A DNA stretch of 64,000 nt from Syngnathus acus. Lineage: Eukaryota; Chordata; Actinopteri; Syngnathiformes; Syngnathidae. The notes under the pieces were generated by a model. It was not told the DNA's origin. It saw nothing but the letters and a program-made list of their open reading frames with translations, and ran no database searches. Positions 24,528 through 37,358 of the stretch are shown here, in pieces. Numbering within the stretch: position 1 is the stretch's first letter; each line of letters starts with the position of its first letter. The stretch is from assembly GCF_901709675.1 (NCBI RefSeq), contig NC_051097.1, positions 6,240,039 through 6,304,038 of the forward strand, read 5' to 3'. The translations under genes and the position numbers were made by a program.

Positions 24528-27480
24528 TGAAGTGTCAGGCTCTGATAAGCATGGTAAGGAGAGACGGGGGGTCTCGGGATGCAAGGAGGGGGTCTAGACA
24601 GACGGACAGATGGCAGCTGACAAATGTTTTCAGACTGCCTGAACTGAGAAGCCAATTAAAAGGTGACTAGTTTGACAGGCAATGTGTGTGTTGTAGTGTG
24701 TGTGTGTTGTCAGCCACAATGTGTTTGATCCTGACAAAAATATGAATTTGTGAATATTTTTTTACATGTGTTTTATTTGTCTATGATTTGTAATAAAAAA
24801 AAAGCAAAATCCCAAAGATCCTGTCTGAGTTGTTTTTTTTGCTGGAATGTATTTTCTCCCCTCAATTGAATGTTTGCTTCTTCCTGAGGACGCATTCGTG
24901 AGGGGAGGCGGTGGCCCTTCCATTGTGTCGTACGCTCCGGTTCCAAATCAAAGTATATGTCTGCAGGAAATGCATGTTGGAGTTCTGTTTCCCCCCGCAG
25001 AAAGACATGTTTCTGCTCCTCTCACCTAAACAATCAACTGTTCCCCAAGTCCTATAAACATCTTAAAGTCAGGTTTTGGAAATCTAAATGAGAATGTTAA
25101 TGACTGTGGACGGTATTGAGCTTCTTAAAGGCATAATCAGGGAGACAGAAGGAGCAGCCTAATCCAGGCGGACTGGTTTGTAATGTGGGAGTGGACACGA
25201 TAAATCGGAATCAAAGAAAGGTCAGAGGTTTTTAGCCATAGCTAATAACACGGCCTGTAACTGAAGTATCCTGGATTTGATCCCCTTAATTGGTGCCAAT
25301 AAATTGCCTGCTGCTCATGTGTATACAGTTATGTTATGCAAGCACAATTAAAAATTTTTCGATAGAATCGATACTGTAGGTTTCAAACACGAGGCAGATT
25401 TGGCCCACCACATCATTTAATGTTATAAGTAACAGAAGAACTTCCCAGTCATTTTATACATATAGTACAAGATGAATGCATTCCCTTGTAGATTCATCAT
25501 CTTTTATTGGCGAGGCCATTTCAGCTCTATTTCACTTGAGACGCCGCCCCGTCAAAGTATCCCTGACCTTTCCGCATCAAAGCCATATCCCGCTGCGTAA
25601 CATAACCGGTCGAGATTATTTTCACGGAGGGTTTTATGAAGCGTGCGTGCTCATGTTACGTTAACACTAAAAGACATTTCACGGCGCGTGGACACTGTAG
25701 CGCTGCCATTCGGGTTCTTTGATGCACAGAGCACCGTTCAAAGAAATCTTTTTTTTAAGCAAACGTTTTCATTCGTTTGTGATAATAAAGGTTGGATAAA
25801 TAAATACTGGAGAGCAGCTCTACATCGTGAGGAGAAGATTAAACCTCGCTAACCAAAACAACAGCACCTACCAAGTATAATCAAAACCCTGTAGGAACCA
25901 AAGTGGAAAGTTTCTATCGCATATCAATGGGTGGCCATGCTATTGTTTGCTTTGCAGTAAGGTGTGCCGTGGGTGGCGAGCGCGTGGCCCCACTACCATA
26001 AATCCAAAACCAATAAAGCGGCTAACGCAGAAAATAGACACAGGAAACACACGGCTTTTCTCTTCTGCTCCTTGACAATGGAGGAGAAGCTCAACCGGAC
26101 CTGGAGCCCAGGCAAGGCCCAAGGATGACATTAGTTGAGCGTCTTTGTGGCGGGACCTCGAGCTTCCTGCCGTGGAGTGTCGAGAGTGTGCATGGGGCAG
26201 GAAAGACAAAAGGCAGGTCACCCAGTCAAGGTTCCCGATCAGGGATATCCTCTTTTGCAGGGATCTTGAAGAGCAGAAGTCTCGCTTTTGCAAAGAAAAC
26301 GCAAAAAAGTGTGAGAAAACACCTCAAGTAACTAATCAAACATCTCTTTCTTCCCCGCCTCTCAAAGGCGCCATCGTTAACGGCGACACGTCGTTTCCGA
26401 GGCTGCGGAAGGAGACCGGCTTTTTGAGAGAGACTCCGGATCTTGGCCTTAATGCCAGTGTCCCTATAAGCACAAAGCGCCTCTTCATCCCTTCATCTCC
26501 GGCCTTCTCTTCAGGTCCTAAAAGAAGCCACTGTGACCTGCGGTGGGCCCCGGTGCTGAGGAGGCTCAGCTGCGTGCTCTTCATTGGTTGCAGGTAAAGA
26601 ACCTAGCACAGTGATGCCCAACATACAAAAGATAAGTCAGTGATACCCAAAAATGTGGGAAATTATTCAGTTTCACAAAATTCATCTGAAAATGACTTTC
26701 TGATCATGTCGTTTTGTTCATTTATTCATGCCAGCGACTGGCAGAACGATTGCCACCAGGCATATTCATAAAAGTGCTTTTCCTCTTCTTGAATATAACA
26801 TGATCTTTTCCCCTTTCCTCAGACTGTGTTTTTCAAAACATTGAACTATGCAGGAGCAGTCGGTTGACTTTGTAACGTGACGGCTTCCTGGCAGGTGGCA
26901 TTTTGAAAGGAGCCTGGGGCGCACAAGGAACCCACAGAGACACAGAGGGGAGAGATGATGCATACTGAGTAAGTCATGTGGAATCTGCCACATCTTTATA
27001 AACGCCGTGGAACAAATTGCATGTGGTCACTGTTTATTAAATGCGGGCAGAATTGCAGCCTATTGCCTTGAAAATGGAGAGTGATGGTTATAGATTGAGG
27101 AAAAAAAAGATTGAATGGCAGTGGCAAGGCAACCTGAATTTGGATGTAAGGTGGAAAGTGCCGTTAAAAAGCAGTAGATAATCATACTATAACTGTCAAA
27201 CATTTGTTTGATAATCTCTCATAGGCCATAAACAATCCAATGAAAAACGCCTATCTTTATTGTAGTATTTATTTTTCTGATAATTTGTTCTTCTTGCTGC
27301 ATTTCAAAAAAGACAATACTTTCTACTCTTTATTTTTCCAAAGTATAGGCGTATTACAGAAAAAGATCAATCAGAGCATTGACGACTGAAAAAGATTCAG
27401 AGACGCGAGCGATTCCCTAATTTAGATACAATAATGCAATAAAAGAGTCAATACTGACATCTAGCGGCAGTAGTACGCAC
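24163..27480. other. Intergenic region between the apelin receptor and nfkbil1
   Basis: No recognisable gene. It carries a TG dinucleotide microsatellite at 24487-24523. A 150-codon open frame at 26145-26597 is unlike any family I know and lacks exon boundaries, so it is not called. Confidence 0.4.
24487..24523. repeat. (GT)n microsatellite
   Basis: About 18 uninterrupted GT units. Confidence 0.9.
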
Positions 27481-27674
27481 GTTCCGGAACCTTTTATTTG
27501 CGCTCTCGTTTCTTTCCGAGACTTATTTGAAGATGGACAGACGTCGTGATAGAAGCCTACTTCCGCCATCAGCAGCGGATACCGGAAGTGTCTTGGCGAC
27601 ATCTTGCTACCAAATAAGCCATGACTTGAAAGCTCTTGTTGTTTCTTTAACCGAATAAATTAAACACACTCAGT
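27481..27674 (+). promoter_or_regulatory. nfkbil1: nfkbil1 promoter and 5' leader
   Basis: Contains ETS-type sites, ACTTCCG at 27559 and ACCGGAAGTG at 27581-27590, and no TATA box, as in many housekeeping promoters. If transcription starts far enough upstream, the leader carries upstream ATGs at 27533 (41-codon frame ending at 27658) and 27621 (ATG-ACT-TGA). Confidence 0.45.
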
Positions 27675-29150
27675 ATGCTGACTAAGACGCAGAAGCGGCT
27701 CTGGAAGTATGTCGAGGAGGGCAACTTCTCCAAACTCAAATCACACCTGCGGAAGCATCAAGATTTGGTCGTGAACTTCTCCCAGGGCAAGAGGCGGAGG
27801 AGCCCGCTGCATCTCGCCTGTCACCTGGGCGACGACGCCGCAGTTCGGCTTCTGCTCAAGCATGGAGCCGATGTGCTGCGGGCCAACAGGAAAGGAGACA
27901 CGGCGCTACACGTCGCCGTAAATAGAGCTCTTGCACGCGGAAGAACAGGTGGGCTAGAATAGAAATAGTGAGGCTTATTCGAGTCGTGTCATTCTGTAAT
28001 TTAAATAAAGGAGCTATTTGCATCATTATGCAAGCACCACAAAACTTCCAATCAACCCACACTATTTATGATGATAGGAGTCAGTACCAAGACCCAAATT
28101 TGTCTTTTTCTTCCTGCAGCTTATGACGACCTGGTGGTACCTCTCAGAAAGAGTTGCCCAGAGGCCATGAACGCCTCAAACATGGCTGGCGTGACACCAC
28201 AAGAACTCCTGAATGGTTTCAAACACTCCGAGGTAGCATCCAGTTCACAATTCACATAGAGTTGGAATTACTGTTTTTACAAATGGATACATGACTAGCA
28301 TTTTTACAAGTACTGAAAAAAAAAAAATCTGTTCCATTGGTTTCAGCCTTCTAGACCGGGCCCAAGTGTCCGACCTCACGGTGATATGGAGAAAGACTGG
28401 ATGGAGAAGCTGTTTGGTGAATGTGAGGACGAGTTCTACGAAACCTTTGGAGTTTATGACGGTAAAATGTAGCTTCTCTAGCTGTCTATCGATACAAATT
28501 TTTAACAGTGTTTAATTTTTAATAGTTATAGTAGTCATAGTTGCTTCTCTTGTGCCTGCATGACAGCAGATGATTGGATGACTGTCGATGACGACGAGGA
28601 AGACTACGGCGACTGGGCCGAACGCATCAGAAGAGAATATTTTTCGAAGAAGCATGCTGAAGCTCAGAGATTGGCCTCCTCGTCATTTAGCGGAAAGAAG
28701 AAGAGGGAGAAGAGTAAGCGAGAAGAAGAGGAGCAGAGCTACAAGGAGTTGCACGCCAGGCTGCAAAAGGAACACGAGGAGTATTTGTCTCGCGCCGCCC
28801 GCAAAGAGGAAGAGACTCGGCAAAGCAAGAAACGCCACTACGAGCAAATGTGCTCGGATACATTCCACAGCGAAGGCGGCGCCAAGCTCCTGACCTACGA
28901 CGACATCCCCTGGCCGACGCCGCGCGGCACCGTTGAGGAGATGGTGGACATCATGCTGCACGGCGTGGATCGTAAGGACGCGGTGGCCTTCCGGAAGGCC
29001 CTGCGCAAGCAGCAGACGCTGTGGCACCCCGACAAATTCGCACAGAGGTGCGAAGCTCGGCTGGACGGAAAGGACAAGAAGCGCATCATTGACACGGTGA
29101 CCGCTCTGTCGCAACAACTCAACAAACTGTCTCAGAGCCTGAAGTCCTGA
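27675..29150 (+). CDS. nfkbil1: NF-kappa-B inhibitor-like protein 1 (IkBL)
   Basis: Four coding exons give 361 aa: 27675-27948, 28120-28232, 28347-28461, 28567-29150. Human NFKBIL1 is about 381 aa. The protein has divergent ankyrin repeats and has been linked to dampening of inflammatory signalling and to mRNA processing; its exact molecular role is unsettled. Visible features: ankyrin-type repeats at about 20-110 (SPLHLACHLGDDAAVRLLLKHGA, GDTALHVAV); an acidic linker (DDDEEDYGDW); a long charged coiled-coil segment rich in Lys/Glu/Arg at about 190-250; and a conserved C-terminal domain with YDDIPWP and LWHPDKFAQR. The WHPDKF motif looks J-domain-like and is typical of this family. The ATG at 27675 opens the ORF, and no lesion is seen. 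Confidence 0.93.
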
Positions 29151-29267
29151 CAAAATTGTCTTCTATTCAGGAGTTGAAGTGGGTGTTCAATCCTAGCTCC
29201 TGCAGAATTATTATTATTAGAAGTAATCTTCTTTTATATTTACTTCTTAACTTCAAATGTTTCTGCC

Positions 29268-29273
29268 ATTAAA
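29268..29273 (+). terminator. nfkbil1: Poly(A) signal of nfkbil1
   Basis: ATTAAA, the common variant signal, lies about 118 bases past the stop, and no AATAAA intervenes. Confidence 0.5.
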
Positions 29274-30270
29274 GCTTGAATAATGAACGTTGGTGGTGCC
29301 AATATAAAATAATATATATACTTTAGGGCTTTGATGAAACCGTCTTACGTTTCTCAATGCAAACTTGCACGTCGCATTCAAATCCATGAGGTTTTTTTTA
29401 TAGTTTTACGCTTTTTGCAGGAGCGGTTCTTCCCAGTGTTTCAATGGTAAATGGGGACTATGACCTCTAGAATTAAGTAATGGATTTTTGGTTTTTAGCA
29501 TTTCTATGTTTTGCCTGTAATAAATGAGTTCCTCGGGTCAAAAGTAGACAAAGGTCTGACACAATGGATGCAACCAGCAGGGAGTGATAGAACGGATATG
29601 CTGGTTGCCAGGTTTGCAAACAGGCACGCTGTTATGGCAACTAAATCGTGTAGAAAACGGTAGGAATTCCGAAAGAACACGTCACTGTCGTCACGTCTCA
29701 TGCAAAAGGAGAGAAAAAGAAAGACAGAATTCTATCTTTAGGTTTTTCATTTTGCAGTTTATCCTCCGTGGGATGAAATACAGCGGATCTGGCAACCCGG
29801 CGGCCCCGACACAATCTGTGTGGACCGCGGTAGTGCGAATAAAGAAAGGCCCGAACCTATTTCCTAACCATGACGTGCTTTTGACCTACGTGGAGCTGCA
29901 AGATAGATCGAAAGTTGGATTATTTTTCTTTAAACCCGCCCGTGGAGCCATTTGTGTACACGGCGGTGCTGCGCTCGTTTTGAAGGCGTCAAGTGACAGG
30001 TGTCGAGATGTAGTGAAGATGAAGCCCATCTCGACGTACCAGAAAGGCTTTTGTATTCATTCCAATCCCTTTTTGTCCCTTTAACAACCTCTCGCTTTAG
30101 AAAGGACAATAGAACGGAACCGCAAGTGGTGCTGCAGCATGGGGATAATCCCAATTCACAATTAATCCTCTTGCTTAATTGGCGAAGGGCTGCAGAATTG
30201 CGTGATGCACCACGCATGGTGATTGAGTTTGTTTTTAAAGACACAATCAGCGACAGCGCCACGTTTCAAG
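29274..30270. other. Intergenic region and atp6v0a2 5' flank
   Basis: No gene recognised. Open frames of up to 166 codons here have no family resemblance. The right part should contain the atp6v0a2 promoter and 5' UTR, but no clear core element is visible. Confidence 0.4.
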
Positions 30271-33200
30271 ATGGTGTTCCGGAGTGAGGAGATGTGCTTG
30301 GCCCAGTTGTTCCTGCAATCCGGTTCGGAGTATGACTGCATCAGTGAGCTCGGTGAACTGGGCCTGGTTGAGTTTCGAGATGTAAGTACTCACAACAACA
30401 AATATACGAATCGGAAGTATTTTCTGCAGGGTTTCTAGCATGCATCGAAGGTGCACCTTGCATGGTTGTAGACTACAATGTATGCACATCATGCAAATGC
30501 TAAATCAGTGATTCCCTGCAGGTTTGCTGTGGGGAAACTATCAAATTTAACTATTATTTCCCACGGAAATATTTTTATTTACTACACGCAATAATTATTT
30601 GTCTATGCCAAACAGTGACAGGCAGCACAATCAAATGTCCTTCCAAAAGATGGCAGAAGGCATGTCTATTCCACATGTTGCCAATCAAACAACAGAATTT
30701 TTATCAATACAGATCCAGATTTTACACTGAGTAACCTAAGCAAAATTCAGAATAGAGAGTATATCAATATTTCGGTTTATATCAGTGCTTTGGTTTATAA
30801 ATGGTCATAATTTAAACCACTCAAATAATATTTCCGCTTTGAAATGACTAGAAATGGAAATTCATTCCACCCTCACATCGTTTCAGCTCGTGCCCACCTT
30901 GGCCACTAGAGGGCAGTGTAATACAGATATACAGGAAGAGTTGAACAAAATGATTCAATTTTTGAAAGGATTATAACTACCACTTCTAGTATGATTATGC
31001 CGTTTTGAATTAAACTAGTTCGCATTTGTAAGTAATGTATCTTGATCACATACACAACATTCTATTTTTATTTTTTTTTAGAATTGGCATAATAATATTG
31101 CGGATTTCTCTGTTATTTTTGCTGAATTTAACCTGTTTTTAGTCTGAGGAAAGCTACACGCCACCCCATGTATTGATAAATCAATAGCAAGAGCGTTACC
31201 ATGACGACCAGGGGTGGATGCCGAGCCTTGCAACTAGCCAGGCTTTGTGAGCTGCTTTTAAGATGTAATTATTGTAGTCAATGTAAATTATTTAGATGTG
31301 TACTTTTTATTTTTGCACTTTCTATGTAAAAAAAATTAAACTAAGCTGAGTGTGCTTGTTCACTGACCTCTTCCCTCACTGAACACCATGAACCCGTTTG
31401 TCCGCTCTGGTTTTAGCTCAATCCCAGCGTCAGCTCCTTCCAGCGGCGCTTTGTCAGCGAGATCAAAAGATGCGAGGAGATGGAGCGGATTCTAGGTAAA
31501 GACCGCACTTGGGTTTCACTTTTGTAATAAGCAAAATAATACGTATTTTCTTTTGCGGCCAGGTTATCTTCTGAGGGAAATCCAAAAGGCTAAGATTGCC
31601 GTTCCTGAGGAAGATGAGAGTCCACTTGCGCCTCCGCCAAGACAAGTGTTGGAGATCATGGTCAGTGTTGACAAAAAAAGATAAATAAAGCCATCCCACA
31701 TTCCATTCCTGCCAAATTATTTTGTGGACCCAAAGAGAGGTTTGCGAACAGTGTAAGATTTCAGTCCATTAGGCAGAGTTTGTTGACAAGTGTTTTCTTA
31801 AGTGATGGAGGTTGTCGTTTTCAGGAGCAGCTTCAGCGACTTGAGATGGAGCTGAGCGAGGTGGCGAGGAACAAAGAGAAACTACGCAGGAACCTACTGG
31901 AACTCATCGAGTACACGCACATGCTGAAGATCACACGCAACTTCATACACAGCCGCTCCAGAGTGAGTGCTCGTTTATGAAGAGAATTATTTCTTGCTTT
32001 TATTTTGGAGAATTTTGAATTTATAGCGAACAAAAACAACGTCACCATCAAAATCAGTCATTGGTTAATTTTTTGTTGTTTTCTGAAGAAATGATTTGGA
32101 ACGTGACAATATTCAAATTTATTGAGATAGGGGTTTTGTCCCTTTTCATTATTAGCATGAGGCTCTTGGTCCTCAGTATGAAGAATTCCCCTCCATGGAC
32201 ACAGACTCGGTGTCAGGCTACACTGGCATGCAAAGACTCGGAGCCAAACTTGGGTGAGCTGCCATCAAACGAGTGCGGTTGTATTTTTTTTTAATAGCGG
32301 CTTAACTCAATGTGAATTTGCTTGTAGATTCATCTCGGGCCTCATCCAGCGGGTAAAAGTGGAAGCCTTTGAACGCATGCTATGGAGGGTGTGCAAAGGT
32401 TACACCATCCTCAGTTATGCAGAAGTGGAGGAGAACCTGGCCGACCTCGATACGGTGAGCTCATTCGAAAGATTTCCATCCATTTTTTTTGATGGCGTTA
32501 CACAACACATTAACATCCTCGGGGCTTTTCATAGGGTGAGATAAGCAAGAACGTTGTATTCCTCATCTCTTTCTGGGGGGACCAAATCGGACAGAAGGTT
32601 CAAAAAATCTGCGATTGGTAAGTTCTACATCACAACTTCCTCGATTAAGTTTGTTCTTCTCCCATGATGTCACTGTTTTCCTCAGCTACCACTGCCATCT
32701 TTATCCTCACCCCGAAAACGACGAAGAGAGGGCGGATATGTTGGACAGCTTACGAACGCGCATCCAAGACCTCAATAATGTAGGGCAGCTCAGATCTTCA
32801 AGGTTTGGAATCAAACGAGGTGATGCGCGAGCTGTGTCCCTTGCAGGTTTTGCATCGCACCGAGGACTACCTGAAGCAGGTGCTGCAGAGGGCGGCGGAG
32901 TCTGCGTACGCTTGGGTCGTGCAGGTGAAGAAGATGAAGGCCATCTACCACATCCTCAACCTGTGCAGTTTCGACGTCACCAACAAGTGTTTGATCGCTG
33001 AGGTGTGGTGTCCTGTCAGCGACCTGGCCAACCTACGGGGGGCGCTAGAGGAAGGCTCGGTAAACAAACGACATTTTGTTGTTGTTTAGCTAGCTTGTCA
33101 AATATATTTGGTTCCATACCTTCTCTCCATCAGCGAAAAGGCGACGCAACCGTTCCATCATTTGTGAACCGCATCCCGAGCGCCGACACCCCTCCCACTT

Positions 33201-35684
33201 TAGTCCGAACCAACAAGTTCACGTGTGGATTTCAAAGCATCGTGGAGGCCTACGGAGTCGGGGACTACCGTGAGGTCAGCCCAGGTAAGAATCACTTGCT
33301 ATTACTCTAACTTTATTTGGACTAAAAAAACATCGCACATATTTGTTTTTCTAATTCTCAGCGCCCTATACCATCATCACATTCCCCTTCCTGTTTGCCG
33401 TCATGTTCGGCGATTTGGGCCACGGAGCGGTGATGACCTTCTTCGCCCTCTGGATGGTGCTTACAGAAAAAAAAAAAAACGAGGAAACGCTCCAGTAATG
33501 AGGTGTGCGTTTCCAGCCCGATCTTTTTTTTTTTTTTTTAATTTTCCAATAACAAACATGGCTCTGCAGATATGGGCCACCTTCTTCAACGGACGCTACA
33601 TCATCCTGATGATGGGGCTCTTCTCCGTCTACACGGGCTTCATTTACAACGACTGCTTCTCCAAATCGCTCAATATATTCGGCTCAGGCTGGAGTGTCAA
33701 GGCCATGTTCACCAGTCAGCAGTGGACGTATGTTATTGATTAATTATTGTTGACATATGTTTGCTATATGCTAATAGGAGTGTCCTGCTTTTTTTAGGAA
33801 CAAAACACTTCAAACAAACACTTTGCTCACATTAGACCCCAATGTTAGCGGAGTGTTCACGGGTCCGTACCCGTTTGGCATCGACCCTGTGAGTAAAGTG
33901 CTTAAAGAATTTGTCAAATGATGTTCCATCACTTAGTGATATTTTTTTTTGCTGCCACAGATATGGAGCATGGCGGTGAACCGACTGTCCTTCCTCAATT
34001 CATATAAGATGAAGATGTCCGTGGTCATCGGGGTCATCCACATGACTTTTGGTGTGGTTTTGAGTGTCTTCAATCATTTGTGAGTCACTACAAATTATTT
34101 TTGCTTTTTACAAAGGGACATAATTATCAGCGTGTTTTTTATTTTATCCTAAGGCACTTCCAACAGAAGTATGATGTCTATCTGCTGTTTCTCCCCGAGC
34201 TGCTCTTCCTACTCTGTCTCTTCGGCTACCTGGTTTTTATGATCCTTTACAAGTGGTTGGCCTTCTCGGCGCGGGACTCCAGTCAGGCTCCCAGCATCCT
34301 CATCCACTTTATTAATATGTTCGTCATGCAGGGCAAGGACGTCGCTCCTTTGTACCCGGGACAGGTAACGCTGGAAATTGTCTGATTATTATTATTATTA
34401 TTTATTTATTTATTTTTCACGTATATTCCCTTCCCAGACGGGGTTACAGATTTTCCTGCTTGCCATCGCCATTCTGTGTGCTCCCATGCTGTTGCTAGGA
34501 AAACCTCTGTTCCTATACTGGATGCATCGCGGAGGCAAAGGCCTACGCAGGCGCAGGGTAGGTCTTCCCAAGGCCTGAATTACTAAGATCCCCATAGCGA
34601 TTTGCTAAATTGTGTGTTCACACAGTCTAACAGATTGCACATTGACCATTTGTCCAAAAGCATCATTGTTTACGTCTGGCAGGGCTACGAGAGGGTGAGA
34701 CGTGCTAGTGAGGATGACAGTACACATGCGCCAGCTTATGAGGACGATGAAGAGGAGCAACTTGATGAGATGACCCACAGGGACCTTCGTCCCAGAGAGG
34801 TGAGAGAGACGTCACACCGGTTTACTGTTATTGCACATTATTGTGCTTCTTTGTAGTATTTTTTGTTCATATCAGTGCTTGAGCTCTCGCTATGGGTAAA
34901 AAATACCCCCATTTCCAATTTTAATTTACTGTACATTTAAATATATATTTATTATATGTTGATTGCATATAATAAAAAATTAAACAAAAAATTATTATAT
35001 GTTGATTTTTATTTATTTTTTATTTATATATTAATTTTTTTACAGACACGTTTTGCCCTTCCCTGGTATAAAATAAATTGTTTTTGTTGCGATTTGTGCT
35101 ACAGTTTGACTTTGCCGACGTGCTCCTGCACCAGGCCATCCACACCATCGAGTATTGCCTGGGCTGCATCTCCAACACTGCCTCGTACTTGCGGCTCTGG
35201 GCCCTCAGCTTAGCGCACGCGCGTAAGTGTAGTTGGCGCACCTTGACAAGCAAAATGCGCACTTTTGATTGACAGTCGGAGAGGTATTTATCAATTAGGG
35301 GGGCTGGTTGATGTGTGCTTGCAGAGCTGTCTGAGGTCTTGTGGGATATGGTGATGCGTCTAGGCCTGAGGATCACAACCCGAGTTGGGGTAGTCTTTTT
35401 AGTGCCTGTGTTTGGCCTCTTCGCTCTGCTTACTGTGTCCATCCTGCTGGTCATGGAAGGTTTGTCCGCCTTCCTCCACGCGCTCCGATTGCACTGGTGA
35501 GCTAACGTTATCCCCGCACAATGACATGTTGTCATCATATAAATAGAATTTGTAAAAATGACTGCTTCATCTTGTCTTCAGGGTGGAGTTTCAGAATAAA
35601 TTCTACCACGGGACAGGTGTCAAGTTTATACCCTTTGACTTCTCGCTGCTGCCCTCGGTTTTCGAGCAAGACGGCCTCCTCTAA
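30271..35684 (+). CDS. atp6v0a2: V-type H+-ATPase 116-kDa subunit a, a2 type, with a one-base frame break
   Basis: Twenty coding exons: 30271-30381, 31417-31495, 31563-31660, 31825-31962, 32156-32253, 32328-32454, 32535-32617, 32686-32779, 32847-33059, 33134-33284, 33362-33502, 33570-33727, 33798-33888, 33961-34079, 34154-34364, 34438-34557, 34683-34799, 35105-35222, 35325-35496, 35582-35684. Total is 2542 bases, one too many for about 846 aa. Subunit a forms the proton half-channels of the Vo sector and targets the pump to Golgi/endosomes. The cytosolic N-terminal half ([33 protein letters not shown]) precedes about eight membrane segments; the essential arginine lies in [21 protein letters not shown] and the YHCH..YP segment favour a2 over a1. 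Exon 11 breaks frame in an A13 run at 33467-33479; every other junction is in frame. Confidence 0.92.
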
Positions 35685-36374
35685 ATTGAAAGCTCAAGTG
35701 AAAGTAGGCCTTTTTCACTGGAAGGGATGCTGCATACACTGGGACAATTCTCACTGTGAAAATGACAAGGAACCCTCAAGACGATGGTAATTCACTCTCG
35801 TAGCAATCTTTTTTTCCCCTCCGTGATGAAATCATCATGGAAAAAAAAAAAAATCCTACCTACTGTGCTGACTGCCTTATTTCTCCACCCAGCAAAAATC
35901 ACAGGTTCTACAATTGTTACTGATGGTAAAATTCAGTTGAGATATCGTAAAACTCCCCAAGGCACACCAGCGAGTTTATGTTGTGCTGTGTGTGACCTAC
36001 ACTGGATTGAAAGTGTCATACAGCACAATGTACAGTAACCATTTCTAAATTCACAATATAGTGCCATACAGATGAACAATTTGGGTGCACCCCTTTCTCA
36101 TAATTTTATCAAACAAGTGAACATCTCTCTAGCAAAGAAGCACTTTTCAGAAATGATTGTATAACAATTTTACGTTTATGCTTGTGACGATGCCAAATTC
36201 AAACAATATATCGGCTGTTTGCTTATTATTCATTCATTTATTTAAATGTAACCTTCCCTGTTATATGCAGAAAAAAAATGCAACCACTGCTTATTGTATA
36301 TGTTGATCTGGTTATTATGCTATTTATTTAAACAACTCTGTATAAAAATCTTGATATTTTCATGTGTTAAATAA
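35685..36374 (+). other. atp6v0a2: atp6v0a2 3' UTR
   Basis: Non-coding sequence to AATAAA at 36369-36374, with a second AATAAA near 36397. Confidence 0.5.
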
Positions 36375-37358
36375 AGCTTTCAAGACTCACAAGCAAATAA
36401 AATGATGTACTGTGAAACATTTTATTTGATTAATGTACTACAGGTAATAACACTAGTGGATGACAGATTAGAAGAAACGACGCCTACCGGTCGCTGGCAC
36501 CAATTATATTCCATATTCAATATGTATTCAATTGTCATTCATTTCAATAAGGAAAGGTGAAATGAGATTCACGCATAAGAATCATCACAGGATGATTTAA
36601 AAGCATATATCAATCCACGACTGAACTAGGATTAATTAAAAAAAAAAAAGTATTTAATTTTTGTAAACAAAAACGGAAATCTTTACCTGTTAGAATTATT
36701 ACTTAAAAGGTAAGTGCAGTTTTTATTATTTCAATTTTTTACCTTTATAAGAACAGAAGCAGATAAAGTGATGTTAAAAATCATGAATCAATTAATTTAA
36801 AGTTTTTATTTTAATTTAATTTATTTTTTTATGCGTCATATCCATACCGTATTCCGACAACGCTGTCGCAAACAACCCTGCATCATTTCCATGACGATCT
36901 ACTATCCCGACTTTTAAAGTTTACATTTACAAAGGTGCTTTTTAAATTAATCATGAGTATATTTCGTCCCATTTTAATTCAAATAAGCCTGACAATTTCA
37001 TATTTTCAATATTCTTCGACACTTTCTTTTTATCCTCTTTAAACCTGTTTTCCATACACCTGCTGCCATCATTATATGGCAACGTCGTGAGCTCTTGATT
37101 ACATCGTCAAAGTGGTTAGCAGAAAGGCGTGTCCACGTCCACATCGGACATTTATGAAAGTTTCTGTCGTATGTTCACAACTAGTGTTAGATAATCATCC
37201 CCTACTAGGGGGACGTGGTTGGCAGCGGGCGTGTTCTTTGACAGTTCGTCCCGGACTTCCAGCTGCAGGCTAGCTGCGGTTAGCATCCGGTTAGCTTCGC
37301 CGCACAGCTGGGCTCATCTGGACGGGGAAGGTTAGGGCGTTTTGCTCCGAGGAGCTGC
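36375..37358. other. Intergenic region and osbp2 promoter/5' UTR
   Basis: AT-rich to about 37050. From about 37200 it is CpG-containing, with GCTAGCTGCGGTTAGC-type sequence leading into the osbp2 start. No TATA box is seen. Confidence 0.4.

Noticed and set aside
26145-26597. 150-codon plus-strand ORF in the aplnr-nfkbil1 interval.
   Set aside because: No recognisable domain, no promoter or splice context, and a chance length is plausible.
29584-30084. 166-codon ORF upstream of atp6v0a2.
   Set aside because: No family resemblance, and it overlaps other open frames of similar quality.
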